Source: Bacillota bacterium
Lineage (GTDB): Bacteria; Bacillota; Clostridia; Lachnospirales; Lachnospiraceae
Reading direction: 5' to 3'
Length of the DNA: 25,351 bases
NCBI GenBank assembly: GCA_017861355.1
Contig: JAGFXQ010000007.1
Location: 1 to 25,351, forward strand
The notes below the pieces were generated by a model. That model searched no databases and had not been told where the DNA came from. It saw only the letters and a program-made list of their open reading frames with translations. The translations under genes and the position numbers were made by a program. Positions 1 to 6,680 of this stretch are shown here, piece by piece (the stretch's first letter is position 1; every line of letters starts with the position of its first letter).

Positions 1-37
1 CGGTATTCGAGGTAGTCAAATTGACTATACTGCTTAA
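1..37 (+). CDS. 3' end of an upstream gene, probably fliK (hook-length control), partial
   Basis: An open frame enters from the left edge and ends at the TAA at 35-37, giving the tail GIRGSQIDYTA. In fla/che operons the gene before flgD is normally fliK, whose C-terminal hook domain ends close to the stop, so fliK is the likely identity. Only eleven residues are visible, so this rests on position, not on a domain match. Confidence 0.4.
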   Translation, partial: GIRGSQIDYTA

Positions 38-59
38 CCAGGTAGGAGAATAATTGAAT

Positions 60-78
60 TATTTGCATTAAGCAAATA
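60..78 (+). promoter_or_regulatory. small hairpin just before the flgD ribosome binding site
   Basis: TATTTGC (60-66) and GCAAATA (72-78) are perfect inverted repeats around a five-base loop. The stem ends six bases before the GGAGG of flgD (84-88). It has no T-run and so is not a terminator. It could be a processing or stability element between the upstream gene and flgD, but it is AT-rich and may be chance. Confidence 0.3.
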
Positions 79-94
79 GGACAGGAGGAATAAC

Positions 95-865
95 ATGAGC
101 GATTTAGTTCAACCGGTGAAGGATGGAGCAGTACAACAGACGAAAAAGAAAGAAGAAACCTCCTCCTCAGCTTCAAAAAATGAACTGGGTAAAGATGCAT
201 TCCTTGAACTATTAGTAACTCAGATGAAATACCAGGATCCTTTGAACCCGAATACGGATACAGAATACATAGCACAGCTGGCAACCTTTTCACAGCTCGA
301 ACAGCTGCAGAATCTAAGTTCAACCACGAACAATACACAGGCGTTCAGCTTGGTAGGTAAGAATGTAATGCTGAAAGCAGATTCAACCACAGGCAATACT
401 TCTTATATTACAGGTAAGGTTGATTTCGTATCAATGTCCGGGAAGAACACTCAGCTATCCGTTGATGGTAAGCTATATAATTTCGATCAGTTGGATACTG
501 TGCTTAGTGATGAGTATGTAATAGAACAGGGACTTCCGAAGATATCAGATGCAACCGCACTTTCATATGATGCAGACAATCCGAAGGAATTAAACTTCCA
601 GGTTAATCTGGGATCAGGTGATACCGTAGCAGATAATGTAGCGGTTGGAATCGGAGAGACGGCTTTTGATTCAAGTTTAGTCAAATTATCCGGAAATAAG
701 GTAACAATTAACAAATCAGCCTTTGCGAATCTACCAAATGGAATCTATAAGTTGACCGTAGCCTTTAATGACCCGAAATATACAACAGTAAAAGATAAGG
801 TAAGCGTTCAGATTAAGAATTCCGAAGTGACGGCAACAACAGATGCAACACAAGCGACACAATAA
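95..865 (+). CDS. flgD: FlgD, flagellar hook cap / hook assembly protein
   Basis: FlgD sits at the tip of the growing hook and lets FlgE subunits polymerise after export. The protein is 256 residues, usual for the family. Residues about 30-75 carry the conserved N-terminal FlgD region (LGKDAFLELLVTQMKYQDP, then a run rich in QLATFSQLEQL). The remainder is a beta-rich segment fitting the FlgD Ig/Tudor-like domains, with a Thr/Ala-rich tail. GGAGG at 84-88 lies six bases before the ATG, supporting this start. There is no signal peptide, as expected for a substrate of the flagellar export apparatus. It lies directly after the putative fliK end and before the hook gene, the classical hook-module order. 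Confidence 0.96.
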   Translation: MSDLVQPVKDGAVQQTKKKEETSSSASKNELGKDAFLELLVTQMKYQDPLNPNTDTEYIAQLATFSQLEQLQNLSSTTNNTQAFSLVGKNVMLKADSTTGNTSYITGKVDFVSMSGKNTQLSVDGKLYNFDQLDTVLSDEYVIEQGLPKISDATALSYDADNPKELNFQVNLGSGDTVADNVAVGIGETAFDSSLVKLSGNKVTINKSAFANLPNGIYKLTVAFNDPKYTTVKDKVSVQIKNSEVTATTDATQATQ

Positions 866-916
866 GCCAACGAAACAATGGCAGCTTTATTATTTGATTA
901 AGGAAGGTGAACATAT

Positions 917-1315
917 ATGAACATTCCGGTAAATCAATTTCCTTCCATTGAGCAGATGACGCAGCAGCTAAATGCAGCAAAGAATACGTCAGGCAATATT
1001 AATAAGCCGCAGAACAGTACACCTTTTAGTGAAGTACTAAAAAGCAAGCAGGCTGCAAGCGAGACAGGCGAGCTGAAATTTTCAAAGCATGCAAATGAGC
1101 GTCTGGCAAGCAGAAATATTGATTTGACTGATAATCAGCTGGAGAGGCTGGAAAATGGTGCAAAGAAAGCAAGTGAGAAGGGAATCAATGAATCCCTGGT
1201 TATGGTAGACAATCTAGCCTTTATTGTTAATGTGAAGAACAATACAGTAATCACTGCAGTGAATGACGGCGAGGACAGAGTGTTTACAAATATTGATGGT
1301 GCAGTAATCATGTAA
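917..1315 (+). CDS. flagellar operon protein of the TIGR02530 type
   Basis: This 132-residue protein lies between flgD and flgE, where Bacillales and Clostridia often carry a short protein annotated as TIGR02530 flagellar operon protein. The first 45 residues are polar and low in structure. The conserved part begins near residue 52 with FSKHANERLASRNIDLT and runs through a predicted helix and a beta segment (MVDNLAFIVNVKNNTVITAVN), which I recognise as the family core. There is no signal peptide or membrane segment. Its function has not, to my knowledge, been firmly fixed; its constant place beside flgD and flgE suggests a hook-assembly role. The start has AAGGTGA six bases upstream. Confidence 0.85.
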   Translation: MNIPVNQFPSIEQMTQQLNAAKNTSGNINKPQNSTPFSEVLKSKQAASETGELKFSKHANERLASRNIDLTDNQLERLENGAKKASEKGINESLVMVDNLAFIVNVKNNTVITAVNDGEDRVFTNIDGAVIM

Positions 1316-1344
1316 AGCCGGACCTTATGGAGGCTTTGGGATCC

Positions 1345-1395
1345 ATGAATGACAGATTGGGTTCCTGTGATGATAGCAGAAATTGGAGGTCATAA
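1345..1395 (+). CDS. possible 16-codon leader ORF ahead of flgE
   Basis: A short ORF starts at ATG 1345 with GGAGG at 1329-1333 and reads MNDRLGSCDDSRNWRS before TAA at 1393-1395, five bases before the flgE ATG. The flgE ribosome binding site (1385-1389) lies inside it, so ribosomes finishing here would be placed to start flgE. AAAGCC (1314-1319) can pair with GGCTTT (1332-1337), which partly covers the leader's own GGAGG. The good binding site and the spacing are what is seen; that it is translated is an inference, and such a short ORF could be chance. Confidence 0.3.
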   Translation: MNDRLGSCDDSRNWRS

Positions 1396-1399
1396 AGTT

Positions 1400-2836
1400 A
1401 TGATGAGATCATTATTCTCTGGTGTATCAGGTCTGAAAGTACACCAGGCAAAAATGGATGTAATAGGTAATAATATTTCAAATGTTAATACGATCGGTTT
1501 TAAATCAAGTTCCGTAACCTTTGCCGATGTATTTTATCAAACAACACAGAATGCTTCCGGTCCGAATCCTACCACCGGAACCACCGGTAGAAATGCTATG
1601 CAGATTGGTCTTGGTGCAAATGTAGCATCCATCACGTCTTCGATAACAACATCGGGTGCATCTCAAAGAACAGACAATCCCTTTGATGTTATGATTGAAG
1701 GTGACAGTTTCTTTGTTGTGAATAGTGGTGGTACAAATTATTTTACAAAAGCAGGTTCCTTTAATGTCGATGCCCAAGGTACCTTATGTACTTCCTCCGG
1801 CGCTTCGGTTATGGGATGGCAGGTAGATAAAAATGATGAGACAAAGACCGTTGCGGCTGCGGTGTCTCCGCTGACGATTATGTCTCCGGAGAATCTGTAT
1901 GCTAAGCCGGAAGCAACAAAAAATATTTATGTATCCGGTAATATTGACAGTAAGGATACCCAGCTGACCAGTGATACGGGTAAGAGAGTGAACCTTACCT
2001 TCTTTGATAAGATGGGCCACGGATATACAGCTGATATGGTGGTAAAGCAGACTGCCGATGCTTCAGATACCTATACTCTTGCAATTACTGATATCAAAGA
2101 CGAAGATGGCCAGTCTTTATTCGTTAAGAAGATAGTAGACCCGGATACCGGAGAAGCAACTTATGAAGGCAATGCGTTTACTGGTTTTTCCTTTGGTGCA
2201 CAAGAAGCAACACCGGACGTAGCTGAGGATGGTACCGTGACCGTTGATACAGCAACAACATCCCTACTAAAATTTAACGGATCGACCGGTGCTTTTATAA
2301 ATGTAGGTGATGATGAAGGTACAAAAGCGCTTAATTTGACCATTAACGGTGAGCCGAATCCTTTTGATCCGATCAGTATTGACTTTTCCACGATTACCAT
2401 GTATTCCACCAGCGGTTCCTCCTCATTGGAAGCAACCAAAGGTAGCTTAACCGGTATTGGAGCTGGTAAACAGGTTGGTAATATGACCGGTGTGAGCATT
2501 GATGCATCCGGCAAGATTTATGGAAAATATGATAACGGTGATAGTCGATTACTTGGACAGGTTGCAGTAGCAAGCTTCTCCAATCCTGCCGGACTTGAGG
2601 CAGTGGGAGGCAGTATGTTTGCAGCTACTCAGAACTCCGGTGATTTTGATGGAATTGGACAGGATCCTACGCAGGGAGGCGGAAGTTTGACAACAGGTGT
2701 ATTGGAAATGTCTAACGTTGACCTATCCCAGCAGTTTACGGATATGATTACGACGCAGAGAGGATTCCAAGCGAATTCCAGAATAATAACAACATCTGAC
2801 ACCTTGTTAGAAGAACTGATCAATTTGAAGAGATAA
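1400..2836 (+). CDS. flgE: FlgE, flagellar hook protein
   Basis: FlgE is the hook subunit, exported through the flagellar type III apparatus. The N-terminus has the rod/hook signature (SLFSGVSGLKVHQAKMDVIG, then NNISNVNTIGFKSS), and the C-terminus has the matching helical part (MSNVDLSQQFTDMITTQRGF, then QANSRIITTSDTLLEELINL). The two pair as the D0 coiled coil. The middle is the variable surface domain. I place the start at ATG 1400, giving 478 residues, because GGAGG at 1385-1389 is correctly spaced and the family begins M(M)RSLFSG; an in-frame ATG at 1349 would add 17 residues with no family match. A strong terminator follows the stop. Confidence 0.97.
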   Translation: MMRSLFSGVSGLKVHQAKMDVIGNNISNVNTIGFKSSSVTFADVFYQTTQNASGPNPTTGTTGRNAMQIGLGANVASITSSITTSGASQRTDNPFDVMIEGDSFFVVNSGGTNYFTKAGSFNVDAQGTLCTSSGASVMGWQVDKNDETKTVAAAVSPLTIMSPENLYAKPEATKNIYVSGNIDSKDTQLTSDTGKRVNLTFFDKMGHGYTADMVVKQTADASDTYTLAITDIKDEDGQSLFVKKIVDPDTGEATYEGNAFTGFSFGAQEATPDVAEDGTVTVDTATTSLLKFNGSTGAFINVGDDEGTKALNLTINGEPNPFDPISIDFSTITMYSTSGSSSLEATKGSLTGIGAGKQVGNMTGVSIDASGKIYGKYDNGDSRLLGQVAVASFSNPAGLEAVGGSMFAATQNSGDFDGIGQDPTQGGGSLTTGVLEMSNVDLSQQFTDMITTQRGFQANSRIITTSDTLLEELINLKR

Positions 2837-2881
2837 TACAAGGCTGATGTATGAATAGGAATGCCATATATCAGTAATGAT

Positions 2882-2912
2882 GGGTGGCAGTGATCACTGC
2901 CACCCGTTTTTT
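2882..2912 (+). terminator. intrinsic terminator after flgE
   Basis: GGGTGGCAGT (2882-2891) pairs perfectly with ACTGCCACCC (2896-2905) around a GATC loop; the palindrome is in fact unbroken through the centre. It is followed by G and six T residues (2907-2912). A GC-rich 10-bp stem with a T-run is the standard rho-independent form. It lies 45 bases past the flgE stop and about 90 before flbD, so it should end or thin out transcription of the hook module. Confidence 0.88.
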
Positions 2913-2993
2913 ATACATAATCAGTGAAACGATTTATGTCTTTATCATGTTTGATTGAAATTAGTTCATTATGATAAGCAGGAGGATGGGAAT

Positions 2994-3185
2994 ATGATTG
3001 AGGTTACCAGATTAAATGATACAAAATTAATCATTAATGCGGATATGATCGAAAAGGTCGAGGAGTCCCCGGATACTGTGATTACCTTAACCTCCGGTAA
3101 TAAGATTATAGTAAAAGAAAGTAGACAAGAGATCAAAAATCTTGTAATATTATACAAAAAAGAAATATTTAGTCGAGATATGTAA
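2994..3185 (+). CDS. flbD: FlbD/SwrD family small flagellar protein
   Basis: The product is 63 residues, typical for FlbD, called SwrD in Bacillus subtilis, where it is reported to raise motor torque/swarming. Family features are the N-terminal MIEVTRLNDTKLIINADMIE, the PDTVITLTSGNKIIVKES segment and a C-terminal helix. It has no membrane segment or signal peptide and is presumably cytosolic. The start at ATG 2994 has AGGAGG at 2980-2985; an in-frame ATG at 2955 adds 13 residues that the family lacks. Placement directly before motA and motB fits a link with the stator. It is the first gene after the terminator, so it needs read-through or its own promoter. Confidence 0.92.
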   Translation: MIEVTRLNDTKLIINADMIEKVEESPDTVITLTSGNKIIVKESRQEIKNLVILYKKEIFSRDM

Positions 3186-3237
3186 TGTGGGGTTTACTCA
3201 AGGATAAATAAAATTTAGCGGATGGAAGGTGGCAATT

Positions 3238-4038
3238 TTGGATATAGCGTCCATTTTGGGATTAGTATTGTGTTTTTGTGTAGTAGTATACGGTATCTTG
3301 GTAGGTCAACCAAGTGTGAGTGTTCTTCTCAACTTTATTGATATTCCTTCTGTATTTATTACAATCGGTGGTGGTCTTTGCTGTGTACTTACCATGTCAC
3401 CCAGCTTAAAGGGTTTTCTTGAAAATCTGGCAAGTATTAAGCATGTTATGAAAGTCTTACCGGCGAATGAAGAACAAACAATCCGTCAGATTATTGAATT
3501 ATCCAATGTTGCCAGAAAGGAAGGCTTATTAGCACTGGAGGAAGCGGCAAACGGCATCGATGATGAATTCCTAAAAAAGGGAGTTCTTCTTATCGTTGAT
3601 GGTACTGACCCGGAGCTGGTTCGAAGCATCTTAGAGACAGAATTGAATTGTATCGAAGCAAGACATGCCAGCAAAATAGGCTTTTGGGATGCTCTTGGGG
3701 CCATGGGTCCTGCTTGGGGTATGATTGGTACACTGATCGGTCTGGTTAATATGTTAAAGAAGATGGATGATGCAAAAGCGATCGGTCCGAATATGGCCGT
3801 TGCGCTCATTACCACCTTCTACGGTTCCATGATTGCGAACTGGATCTGTATCCCGATATCAACAAAATTGAGAGCAAAAAATGGTCAGGAGATAATGATC
3901 AAAGAAGTTATGGTTGAGGGTCTTTTATCAATTCAGGCTGGTGAGAACCCTCGTGTAATAGAAGAAAAACTAAAATCCTTCCTATCACCGGCTCGTAGGG
4001 CTGCAATGAAGGAAGAAGGCGGTGAAAGCGTTGGCTAG
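3238..4038 (+). CDS. motA: MotA, stator channel subunit
   Basis: MotA forms the ion channel of the stator with MotB and pushes on the rotor. At 266 residues it has normal family length. Four hydrophobic segments are seen: two near the N-terminus (from LGLVLCFCVVVYGILV) and two near residues 150-210. The latter carry AMGPAWGMIGTLIGLVNML and GPNMAVALITTFYGSMIAN, the conserved region with prolines of TM3/TM4. The large loop between them is cytosolic and charged. I choose the TTG at 3238 (protein MDIASILGL) because AAGGTGG ends five bases before it and MotA proteins usually begin MDxAxxxG; GTG 3229 in the same frame would overlap that binding site. The gene overlaps motB. Confidence 0.95.
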   Translation: MDIASILGLVLCFCVVVYGILVGQPSVSVLLNFIDIPSVFITIGGGLCCVLTMSPSLKGFLENLASIKHVMKVLPANEEQTIRQIIELSNVARKEGLLALEEAANGIDDEFLKKGVLLIVDGTDPELVRSILETELNCIEARHASKIGFWDALGAMGPAWGMIGTLIGLVNMLKKMDDAKAIGPNMAVALITTFYGSMIANWICIPISTKLRAKNGQEIMIKEVMVEGLLSIQAGENPRVIEEKLKSFLSPARRAAMKEEGGESVG

Positions 4039-4939
4039 AAAGAAAGCGGAGTCCGGTGGCGGCGGAGGCAATGCGCCTTGGTTGAACACCTTTGCGGATT
4101 TAATGAATTTACTTCTCTGCTTCTTCGTTTTACTGTTTTCCATGTCAACTGTTGATGCAGATAAGTTTGAAAAGATAGCGATTTCAATGGCAAATTCGAT
4201 CGGTGTTTTTGAAGCCGGCGGATCATCCATCGGAACAGGCAACCTGATTTCCTCCGGTATGACTCAGTTAACGGAGCTGGGCGAATACTATTCCAATATG
4301 GGTAGAGCAAGCAAAGAAACCGGTTCGAATATGGAAGCGAAAGACAATAGCTCCACGAATACGGAAACCCATCAAAACAGTCAGGACAGCCAAAGTGCAC
4401 AGAGTACTGAGGGCAAAGGAGATGCAGAATTAACCGAAGCCTTAGATAAGATCCAAAAGGAAATGGAATCTGTCTCTACCGGAATGTATGATAAGGTATC
4501 GGATCTAACAGAACAATATAATCTGGGAGATTATGTTGAACTTAGTGTCGATCCGGAATATAAATTTGTACAGCTTAATTTGAAGGGCTCCATTTTGTTT
4601 GACTCCGGTAAAGCAGAGATAAAGGAAGCTGCACAACCTATTTTATCAAAGATAGGTGAGATTCTAATGAAATTCAATGGCTACACGGTAGAAATAATCG
4701 GCCATACAGATAATGTGCCGATGTCGGGTGGTACCTATAAGGATAATAACTGGTTGTCCTCTGCAAGAGCACTGAACACTGCAGAATTCCTGATCAATAA
4801 CAGCAAACTGGATCCGACTCATCTCAAGTATTCCGGTCGTGGAGAGTATGATCCGATTGCCAGCAATGAGACTGCCGACGGAAGAGCCAAAAACCGAAGA
4901 ATTGAGATAAAAATATATAATGAATATAGTGGTAAGTAA
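4031..4939 (+). CDS. motB: MotB, stator peptidoglycan-anchoring subunit
   Basis: MotB pairs with MotA and anchors the stator to peptidoglycan. After a basic, Gly-rich N-terminus comes APWLNTFADLMNLLLCFF, the single membrane helix with the ion-binding Asp (residue 23 from this start). Residues about 91-133 form a polar Ser/Asn/Gln-rich linker. Residues about 180-298 are the OmpA-like domain (ILFDSGKAEI, GHTDNVPMSGG, ARALNTAEF, GRGEYDPIASNETADGRAKN, RRIEI). TTG 4031 is preferred since AAGGCGGTGA lies just ahead, giving an 8-base overlap with motA; GTG 4022 in the same frame is the alternative. H+ or Na+ use cannot be decided from the sequence. Confidence 0.95.
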   Translation: MARKKAESGGGGGNAPWLNTFADLMNLLLCFFVLLFSMSTVDADKFEKIAISMANSIGVFEAGGSSIGTGNLISSGMTQLTELGEYYSNMGRASKETGSNMEAKDNSSTNTETHQNSQDSQSAQSTEGKGDAELTEALDKIQKEMESVSTGMYDKVSDLTEQYNLGDYVELSVDPEYKFVQLNLKGSILFDSGKAEIKEAAQPILSKIGEILMKFNGYTVEIIGHTDNVPMSGGTYKDNNWLSSARALNTAEFLINNSKLDPTHLKYSGRGEYDPIASNETADGRAKNRRIEIKIYNEYSGK

Positions 4940-4993
4940 AGCTCAGAAAGAGCAACCACATTCAATAATGACACATTTCTAGGGGGATTCCAG

Positions 4994-5500
4994 ATGAAGA
5001 AGAATATTTTAACAATAATTATCATGGCAATCACGCTGATTAATACGGTGCTTTTAGCTGTACTGATCTTTGCTATTGTACCCAGTGCAAATAAAACCAT
5101 GAAATTAGTAGATAAGGTCAATACAATCGTGGATTTGGAATTAGAATCACCGGATGGCCAACAAGAGGAAATCGCTGTATCAGATATTGTAGCTTATAAT
5201 ATAGCAGATAAGCTTACGATTAATCTGAAAAGTACGGATACAGAGAGCCATTATGCTATCTTAAAGGTATCATTATCCATGAACAGTAAAAATGAACAGT
5301 ACGAAACCCTATCCGCTAAGGTGGCAGAAAACGAAAATGCAATCAAGGAAATTGTATCGGATGAATTTGGCAAGTACACCAAGGATGAAGTGAATGCAAA
5401 TAAGAATCAAATTAAGGAACAGATTATTACCCGAATCCAGGAGTATTTTAAATCAGACTTTATTATTAATGTATCCTTTGGTGATTTAATTACGCAGTAA
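4994..5500 (+). CDS. fliL: FliL, stator-associated flagellar basal-body protein
   Basis: FliL surrounds and stabilises the stator. The 168-residue protein has one N-terminal membrane helix (about residues 4-28: NILTIIIMAITLINTVLLAV) and an extracytoplasmic domain with the family pattern: a beta strand (YNIADKLTINLKSTDTESHY), the YAILKVSLSMNSKNEQYE segment and a C-terminal LITRIQEYF-like helix ending near GDLITQ. AGGGGG at 4981-4986 is seven bases before the ATG. It follows motB and precedes fliM, as FliL normally sits in the stator/switch neighbourhood. It is followed by the longest gap in the window. Confidence 0.9.
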   Translation: MKKNILTIIIMAITLINTVLLAVLIFAIVPSANKTMKLVDKVNTIVDLELESPDGQQEEIAVSDIVAYNIADKLTINLKSTDTESHYAILKVSLSMNSKNEQYETLSAKVAENENAIKEIVSDEFGKYTKDEVNANKNQIKEQIITRIQEYFKSDFIINVSFGDLITQ

Positions 5501-5583
5501 GAAATTCTTTCCTTTTCATGAAAGTGTTGCTTTATAAATAAAAATGATGATTTTCTTACTATTTTATGTTATTATGTAAGTGG

Positions 5584-5610
5584 TTGAACCAGTGTGCAGT
5601 ATAATATAAT
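5584..5610 (+). promoter_or_regulatory. possible sigma-A type promoter upstream of fliM
   Basis: In the 193-base gap between fliL and fliM, TTGAAC (5584-5589) precedes a perfect TATAAT (5605-5610) by 15 bases; a second TATAAT overlaps at 5600-5605. The DNA upstream is very AT-rich. The 15-base spacer is shorter than the ideal 17, so this is a tentative call. The rest of the gap shows no gene; an imperfect five-base CTTTC/GAAAG repeat near 5508-5525 has no T-run. Confidence 0.35.
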
Positions 5611-5693
5611 TTCTCACATGACTGAGTTTGTACTATGCGATTTACGATATACTACTCAATGGGACAACTGCAATGATTAGGGAGGAAATGACA

Positions 5694-6674
5694 ATGGGTG
5701 ATGTCTTATCCCAAAATGAGATAGATAACCTGCTTGCAGCGTTAAGCAGTGGTGAACTCGACGCGGATGATTATAAAGAAACGTCGGAAAAGCAGGTCAA
5801 GAATTATGATTTTGCCAGACCCTCCAAGTTCTCCAAGGAGCACCTTCGTACCATGAATATCATTTTCGAACATTATGCAAGACTTTTATCTACTAATTTA
5901 CCAGCATATTTAAGAAAAAATGTTCAGGTCGAAGTAATCAATTCAGAAGCTGTACAATATTCGGAGTTTACGAATGCCTTATCGAATCCGGTCTTGCTAG
6001 GAATTATTGATTTTGCACCGCTCGAAGGCAACATAATATTAGAACTGGCTGATAATCTGGGATATACCATCGTTGATCGTATGCTTGGCGGAGGCGGATA
6101 TCCACTGGAAAAGGTTCGGGATTTCTCCGAAATAGAGCTATCCATAATCGAGCGTATTATTACCATATGTACGAATTTGCTCCGCGAACCTTGGGCAAAC
6201 GTAATACAGCTTCAGCCCAGACTTTTACGTATTGAAACAAATTCCCAGTTTGCTCAGATTATTTCACCGAGCGAAATGGTTTCTATTGTAACATTGAACC
6301 TGAAGATAGGCAATATTGAAGGAATGATGAATATTTGTCTTCCTTATGTATGCCTGGAAAAGGTGATAGATAAATTGAATACGAAGTATTGGTATTCTAC
6401 AATGCAGATGAGTGATGATAAATCCTATAAGGATGTCATCGAGATTGCTATTTCCAAAGCAAGAATTCCTATTCGCGCAGTACTCGGTAAGAGTACGATA
6501 TCAGTAAATGATTTTATGAATATGCAGCGCGGGGATATTATAAAACTTAATTCGAAAGTAGAAGATGAATTAACCGTCTATGTCGGTAACTTAGATAAAT
6601 TTACCGCTCTTCCGGGTGCATCCTCAGGTTCCTATGCGGTAAAAATTTCATCGATAAACAGAGGAGAGGAGTAA
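5694..6674 (+). CDS. fliM: FliM, flagellar motor switch protein
   Basis: FliM is the C-ring component that binds phosphorylated CheY and passes the signal to the rotor. The N-terminal peptide VLSQNEIDNLLAAL is the conserved CheY-P binding motif. It is followed by YDFARPSKFSKEHLRTMNII, then a CheC-like middle domain to about residue 235 and a C-terminal SpoA/FliN-like domain (VNDFMNMQRGDIIKLNSKVE, with VYVGNLDKFTALPG). The start is ATG 5694 (326 residues): GGAGG at 5681-5685 is eight bases away, and the in-frame ATG at 5628 would put 22 unrelated residues ahead of the motif. fliY begins six bases after the stop, so the two are probably coupled. Confidence 0.96.
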   Translation: MGDVLSQNEIDNLLAALSSGELDADDYKETSEKQVKNYDFARPSKFSKEHLRTMNIIFEHYARLLSTNLPAYLRKNVQVEVINSEAVQYSEFTNALSNPVLLGIIDFAPLEGNIILELADNLGYTIVDRMLGGGGYPLEKVRDFSEIELSIIERIITICTNLLREPWANVIQLQPRLLRIETNSQFAQIISPSEMVSIVTLNLKIGNIEGMMNICLPYVCLEKVIDKLNTKYWYSTMQMSDDKSYKDVIEIAISKARIPIRAVLGKSTISVNDFMNMQRGDIIKLNSKVEDELTVYVGNLDKFTALPGASSGSYAVKISSINRGEE

Positions 6675-6680
6675 CAGACT

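Noticed and set aside
866..916. AATAAGCC/GGC..TTTATT inverted repeat between flgD and the next gene
   Set aside because: Imperfect with bulges, AT-rich and without T-run; not above chance.
1349..1399. In-frame upstream ATG start for flgE adding 17 residues
   Set aside because: The added residues do not match the hook-protein N-terminus, and the GGAGG at 1385-1389 fits ATG 1400.
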